Below, piece by piece: positions 58,079 to 64,000 of a stretch of DNA of 64,000 nucleotides (within the stretch, counting starts at the first letter, position 1; each line of letters begins with the position of its first letter). The translations under genes and the position numbers were made by a program. The notes under the pieces were generated by a model. The model did not search any database, was not told the DNA's origin, and was given only the letters and a program-made list of their open reading frames with translations. The DNA comes from Linum tenue (lineage: Eukaryota > Streptophyta > Magnoliopsida > Malpighiales > Linaceae). The stretch covers positions 35,826,002-35,890,001 of the forward strand of contig CAMGYJ010000005.1 in NCBI GenBank assembly GCA_946122785.1. The letters run 5' to 3'.

Positions 58079-59113
58079 GAACAAAAAACCCCACCCAATA
58101 CCAACCTGGTATGGGGGTGGTATCTTGTGGTACACAATGTTGAAAGTCGTAAATGACAGTTAGTATACTCCTATACTATCATGTATTCAATCATCCTACA
58201 GTTGTATGTTCATTCCACCATGGTACGCTTTCATATCATATGGTATGCTCTTATTTAATACCAATCAATACCATCATAGTATAGAGTGATAATAAATGCC
58301 TTAATTTTTTGTTCCAAAAATATATAAAAGGGGATATCATTTTGAAGAGCACAATTAATCTAATTTATCTGTGAAAAAAATTAAATTTCTACTTAAAACG
58401 AGAGAGAAATCGTGCTTAAAAATTAAAGGGATCCATATGTGGCATGGCAGGGGATGCGGATGTGGCGGCTGGTGGTTGAGTTATGCATGGTTATTTGACC
58501 AGTAGGTTACTGACCAATCCGGTCCCAAAAAAGATGATAATAGTAGTTTCCTGATTTCATTTTTCTGTTTGCAGGCAAGCCTGTTGGTCCGGCTTGCCCC
58601 GATTTTACCGAACCCAAGTTGGTCAAAGAAAAAAGTATGGTTGTCACGCCGGTAAATTGCCAACCGGTTGAATCTGGTTTAATTGACATCAATCATGAAA
58701 TCAGTGTGAATATTGCGGGTATGACCAACATAATCAATTTTTGGTCTATAAACAAAATGTTGTAATTCACGTACAAAAACTGATATTATTTGTTGGATTC
58801 AAGTACAAAAGTTTGGATTTTGGCATTAAATATTGTATTTAAATATGAGTATTTGTTATTTTATTTGAAATATTGTATTTATTTAAATATGTTATATGAG
58901 CTAAAACAAACTGATACAAATGAACTGTATCACCGGTCAAACCATAACATTTTCTAAACTGGCCATAAACCGGTTTGACAACGTTGGACGAAAGCGGATC
59001 AGGGCAAGACGATCAAAAAGCTCACCCACCAACGGCAAACTGAATGAACCTCCGCGGGTTAGCCATCATCGGCAGTCCTTCAACCAACTCCCTAGTTCCA
59101 ATTGTTTGTCGCC
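58079..59113. other. Intergenic DNA upstream of mnmG
   Basis: No gene is seen. TGGTA/TACCA motifs are frequent at 58100-58280 and GGTTTGACC / CCGGT motifs near 58900-58990. The mnmG promoter must lie at its right end, but I see no clear TATA box. Confidence 0.4.
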
Positions 59114-62100
59114 ATGGGGACGGCGACGGCGACTATCCATCTTTCTCGCGTACGCATTGGGCGCCCTCGTCCCCCTTTCTTCTCTTCTCTAATCCATTCT
59201 CCTGCTGCTCTTCTCCTTCCTAGTTCTCCCTCTTTCTCCCGCAAATACCCTCGCCTCTGCTTCCGCCTTGGCCACACCGCCAGCGGCTTCTTCCGCCGCT
59301 TCTCCGTTTCTGCTTCTTCCTCTTCTTCTCCTGGTATGCCAGTTCAAAACTCTGTTTCTGTTCTCTCTGCAAGTTTCACTACTTCCCGCCTGTCTTTAGC
59401 CTTGCCGGGTGGATTGAGTCATTTGCTGCTATGTGCTGTCAATTTAGTTTATAAGATAACGGATTTTGTCATTTGGTTTCTGTTTATATGCCATCTTTGT
59501 CTATGAAGATGGTGCTTTTCCGAATGCTGATTGGATGTGGTAACCGGAGGCAGCTGATAAATTGTCAAACTATAAATTGAGAACGGAAAAATAGAGTTCA
59601 GTGGATCAGTCACTTGGGGCGTGTGACTGCTGTTGGTGTAATGATGGAATATTTACTTGATTGAGGATTGCGAACAGCTTGTGTGACTTTTGAGGTTCAA
59701 CATTTTGCAGGGTCGAGTAACTTCGCAGGAGATAATGGCGAAACATATGATGTAATTGTGGTTGGAGGAGGACATGCAGGCTGTGAAGCAGCTCTTGCTT
59801 CTGCTAGACTAGGGGCTAGAACCCTCCTGCTCACTTTAAACTTAGATCGGATAGCATGGCAGGTAACCACTTACATAGAGATCTTCTGATACTGAACTAT
59901 TTGGCAAATACATTTGGACAAAATGTTCTTATCATGAGTGGTTTTCTGCAGCCTTGCAATCCAGCAGTGGGTGGACCTGCGAAGTCACAGCTGGTTCACG
60001 AAGTGGATGCTCTTGGTGGTGAAATCGGTAAAATTGCTGATAGGTAATATTGGCAATTGAACTTAATATTTGTCTTGACCTGAAGGAATTTTGGCTCCCC
60101 TCCTCTTTCAGTTTTTGTGACTTCAAAATGGGAACTTGAGGAGTTGATAACTGTTCTGTAGTTCAAATAGGGCTAGGTTACATGTTGTGAATCAAATCTG
60201 TCGAGCCAAATTACCTATTTGTAGCCTGTGTTCAGATACTCCTCTTTAGTTCTTTGAAACCAATGAAGCATACTTGTTCATATTATTTGATAGCATAATT
60301 CTTCAGAATTCTAGGTTCTGTTGTTCTTTGCAATTGTTGACACGTTCTTATTTTTTTTGGGTAGCTTATGGACTTTTGTTTATATGCCTGTAATTCTTTT
60401 GAGTTCTTCAGGTGCTATTTACAGAAGCGCATACTCAATCTTTCGAGGGGTCCTGCTGTTCGTGCTTTGCGTGCACAAACTGACAAAAGAGAGTATGCTA
60501 TGCTAATGAAGCAAATAGTGGAAAGGCAAGTGAAAATATTTGTCTTCCTTGGTTAATGGCCACTCCCCTATTCAACTTTTTTCAGAGGTTAGCTTGAGGC
60601 AGGGGATGATAAAGGATGTCATATAATAAGATAGTTATTGTCAAGTCACTAAATAAATGTGACATATATTAGATTTATGGACAAAAAATAAAAATGCCAC
60701 GGGTAACTCTCCGTTTGTAGTATGACTAGAAAGAGATGCTAAATTTTTTTATACCTCAATTCTCCTGCATTGTATATCAGTGCTCCATGTACTCTTGTAG
60801 TTGTTTTATAGGATAGTCTAAATGGAACTCTTGTTATCATATGCCAGCCGTGTCTTGGTATCAAATTATGATTATCAGCATATGTGTTTTTGCAACTTGC
60901 CCATATATTCTTTTCTTCCTTTTCTGGATTAATGATCTGTGTGTTCCCAACGAATGTTAGGCTTTCTTCTTATTGCCTGCCATTCAAAACTATACAAAAT
61001 TTGGAATTGGTAGTAGCATCTGGAACTACTTAAATGCCCGTCTGGAACTACTCTCACCCAGTTTTAGAATGGGTTATGTTTGTCTTCTAAGAACATTACA
61101 TTGTTCTGTTTCAGGACTCCAAACCTTTCCATTAGGGAGGCAATGGTAACAGATATCTTACTGGGAAAGAATGACAATGTGGAAGGTGTCCGCACCTTTT
61201 TTGGGATGAATTTCTATGCTGCTTCTGTTGTTCTTACAACTGGAACTTTCATGAGTGGGAAAATCTGGGTTGGCAGAACATCTATGCCTGCTGGAAGAGC
61301 TGGTGAGTCAGCTTCAGAAGGACTCACTGAGACCTTACAACGCCTTGGATTTGAAACGGAACGTTTGAAAACTGGAACCCCAGCACGAGTAGACATACGG
61401 ACTGTTGACTTTTCTGGATTGGAACCTCAGCGTGGTGATGAGGAGGTACTTTGGTTTGATCATGAAGCCCATCTAGTCAATTTGACACTGCAAAGTGCAA
61501 ACTGCTATTTCTACTAGGCAACTTGAAGTTTTCTTGTACCAATTTTACGACTTGGGGTTGATATCTCCCACTAGTAGAATCTGGCAACCATGCTTGTTGA
61601 ATATTAATGGTTGATGGTGGAAAGTTCAGAGGAACCTGTCAACTATGTTGCGAAATGAGATTCATAGGGCGGTAGGAAGTCGAATTTTAAAATAATTGAT
61701 AAAGTGGTCCTAGTAGAGCCACTACTTTCTGTGTTTCTGCTTGGTTTGGTTTAACAATATGTGTCTCATTCTGAGATGGTGATTAACAGTCAATGAATCT
61801 TAGCTGGTTATTGTCATCTTTGCTATGCTTCTATGTGCTTGATGAAATAGAATGATACTAGAGATCTTGTATTTCATTGTTATCTTTTGATTGACAGGTC
61901 AGCTGGTTCAGTTTTGATCCTGAAGTGCATGTTGAGAGGGAACAGATGTGTTGCTATCTAACACGTACAACAAAATTCACCCATCAACTTATTAAAGATA
62001 ACTTGCATGAAACTCCGACTTATGGAGGGTGGGTTGAAGCAAAGGGGCCTAGATATTGTCCTTCTATAGAAGATAAGGTGTGTACATTCCCAGAGTTCTA

Positions 62101-64000
62101 TTCCTCTTTTCTTCCTTTGTCATTCTATATTTGAAAGTTCCTTCTACCACGAACTTCACCTGTCTCTCATGCAGATCGTGAGGTTTCAAGACAAAGAGTC
62201 CCATCAGATTTTCCTTGAACCAGAGGGTCGAGATGTGCCTGAGTTGTACGTACAGGTTCATGATTAGCTCCTTTGTTGTTTTTTTTTTTTGTGCTCTTAT
62301 GTTGATGGAAGGTGACGATCCACTCGACTGATGGCCCTTAGCATTAAGTAATACCCTACTGAACCTTGTCAAAGAATGATCTTGTCATTTTTTTGCGGAA
62401 ACAGTAATTGGGCATTTAGAAAATGGAGTTGCATCCTTATATGAATTTGCTAGTTTTTTTCTATATTAGGTTTCGAGGTAATATATCCATGAAGTTGTAG
62501 ACCATTTGTGTTCTACAAAATGATCTTGAGTTCTTATCTTTCTAAAGGACTTCTCCCAGCCTTCATTATTTTTTTTTTTTGGGTCTCTTTCTGCTGCCAT
62601 TTCCCCATAAATCTCTCATACAAGTAATATGAATAAAATCCTTAGGTTTATGTATTTTGATGCTTTTCTTAGTAAAATGTTTGCTGAATTAATATAATTC
62701 ATAGGAAACTACAAATGGATGTTGATTATGTCCAAGTGTACGTAACTCCCTGAAATGAGTGCAGAAGTTGATTATGGAGAACTGTAACTTGGAACCATCT
62801 TACAGATTTAGATGGTATTCGCCGAATGGGGTTTCCCTTCACAATGTTTTATTTTAAATTATATTTGAAAATATAAGCTAAAGCTTTGTGAATATATGAC
62901 AAAACTGAAACTTCTTTAAATTATGATTAATTAGCTCAATCCGAAGGAGACATCCCTTGTTAGTCCAAGATAGTATGAAAAGTCATTATATTATTTAAAA
63001 CTTAATGAAGTTTGTATTTATCCTAAAAACGTGCTTTGTCCATTTGGTGCCTCACAGGGTTTCTCTACTGGTTTACCAGAGAGACTTCAGTTACCCCTCT
63101 TGAGAACTTTGCCTGGACTTGAAAACTGTTCAATGTTAAGGCCTGCTTATGCTGTTGAGTATGACTATCTACCAGCGCATCAATGCACAAGGTCTCTCAT
63201 GACAAAGAAGGTCGAAGGACTTTTCTTCTCTGGTCAGATAAATGGAACAACTGGCTATGAAGAGGCTGCAGCACAGGTTATCTTTCTTATCTGAAAATAT
63301 GATATGAACAGTGTCACATAGTTTTACTTATTTCGATACAATTTTCTTTCTAAGTTAATGAAGTCCATTACTTCAGTACTTATCTAACTATCTAATCATG
63401 TTCCATCTGTTTTACTATGTTGTCTCTTTTTTCTCACCATCGAAGGGGATGATTTCTGGCATAAATGCTGCAAGACATTCAAATGGTAAACCCATCATTG
63501 TTCTCGAGAGAGAAAGCAGTTATATTGGTACATTGATTGATGATCTGGTCACTAAGGATCTTCGAGAGCCTTACCGCATGCTGACGAGGTAACTGGGTTT
63601 GTTCTTTATATACTATACAAGCAGCAGCATCTCTATGGTTTGTTAAGCAGAAGATACGGGTGGAACTTGTAATTTTGGCTATAATTTACTGAAAATTGTG
63701 GCCTTTACATTTAAGCAACTATCAAGTGTTCGATCCTAGATTGCTAGAAAGTACAATGTTCTATATATGTGGGCCTTATTCTTAAACGGAAAATAATTTT
63801 CTTATCAATTTTTCGTACGTAACTATTTATTTATACGGTCCTTTGGCATTGTTCCTTCTCAGTCGCTCGGAGCACCGGTTACTTCTACGATCTGATAATG
63901 CTGACAGTCGTCTCACTCCTTTGGGGCGTGAAATTGGGTTGATAGATGACAGAAGATGGAAACTCTACCAGGAGAAACAAGCTCGAATACAAGAGGAAAA
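59114..64000 (+). CDS. mnmG: Organellar tRNA uridine-34 modification enzyme MnmG/GidA, partial (runs off)
   Basis: MnmG, with MnmE, adds the carboxymethylaminomethyl group (or a relative) to U34 of tRNAs using FAD; in plants it acts in organelles. Exons I assign: 59114-59333, 59711-59862, 59952-60043, 60412-60525, 61115-61445, 61898-62077, 62175-62255, 63058-63276, 63446-63588, and 63863 to the window end. Exon 1 ([14 protein letters not shown], then Ser/Arg-rich) is a transit peptide. Exon 2 has the FAD-binding [21 protein letters not shown]. Then follow [15 protein letters not shown] with VDALGGEIG across the junction, [52 protein letters not shown] and [17 protein letters not shown]. All junctions keep frame. 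Intron 4 uses a GC donor. The C-terminal helical domain lies beyond the window. Confidence 0.92.

Noticed and set aside
57607..58137. 176-codon minus frame with a Ser/Leu-rich stretch
   Set aside because: The middle is a reverse reading of the GAA microsatellite, inside a hAT element.
1..64000. CRISPR array, prokaryotic operon or phage-like module
   Set aside because: Introns, plant transposon families and transit peptide show nuclear plant DNA. The tandem arrays have no regular spacer pattern.
1..64000. tRNA, rRNA or snoRNA genes
   Set aside because: I did not recognise any by eye. A covariance-model scan would be needed to exclude them.

Overview
This is nuclear DNA of a flowering plant, probably a eudicot. 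It has spliced genes with GT-AG introns, an organelle-targeted MnmG, and plant-type transposons: FAR1-like, MULE, hAT, CACTA, Ale-like copia and LINEs with a plant RNase H tail. I cannot name the species. Most of the window is nested repeats. Only a few short host genes and the start of one long gene look intact.

Layout. 0-6.3 kb: a CACTA terminus and a broken FAR1-RELATED gene cut by a minus-strand LINE, which is itself cut by a solo LTR with a 5-bp target duplication. 6.3-10.1 kb: a pol-less (gag-only) Ty3/gypsy element fused to another LTR fragment. 11.0-13.3 kb: a degenerate tandem array with a unit of about 281 bp. 14-15.6 kb: a decayed fragment resembling the replication protein A C-terminus. 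18.0-18.6 kb: a 533-bp foldback MULE-type MITE with a 9-bp duplication. 20.4-22.3 kb: a long-TIR element. 23.95-35.1 kb: a large MULE with a broken GRF zinc-finger gene, a truncated transposase and a nearly intact LINE inserted in it. 38.5-56.7 kb: a tandem segmental duplication. Its copies carry different later insertions, a hAT element in copy 1 and a young Ale-like copia in copy 2. 56.9-58.1 kb: a second hAT derivative. 59.1-64.0 kb: the first ten exons of nuclear MnmG (GidA), which runs off the window.

The main biological signal is a dispersed tandem family of small secreted peptide precursors, all on the + strand: 19950-20306, 35861-36274, 43087-43377, and a fourth copy from 50458 split by the copia element. 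They share a hydrophobic leader, a KMVLVxAAR segment, an intron at the same place and phase in two members, and a C-terminal core of the form RGS-x-SR-xx-GHGG or close to it. The Ser-x-Ser core after a signal peptide recalls SCOOP phytocytokine precursors, a family described from Brassicaceae. Whether this is SCOOP, a relative or a new family cannot be settled here. Each precursor has a TATA box and W-box-like motifs upstream. The fourth copy shows how a transposon can separate the leader from the peptide core and also provide a new promoter and start codon for the core.
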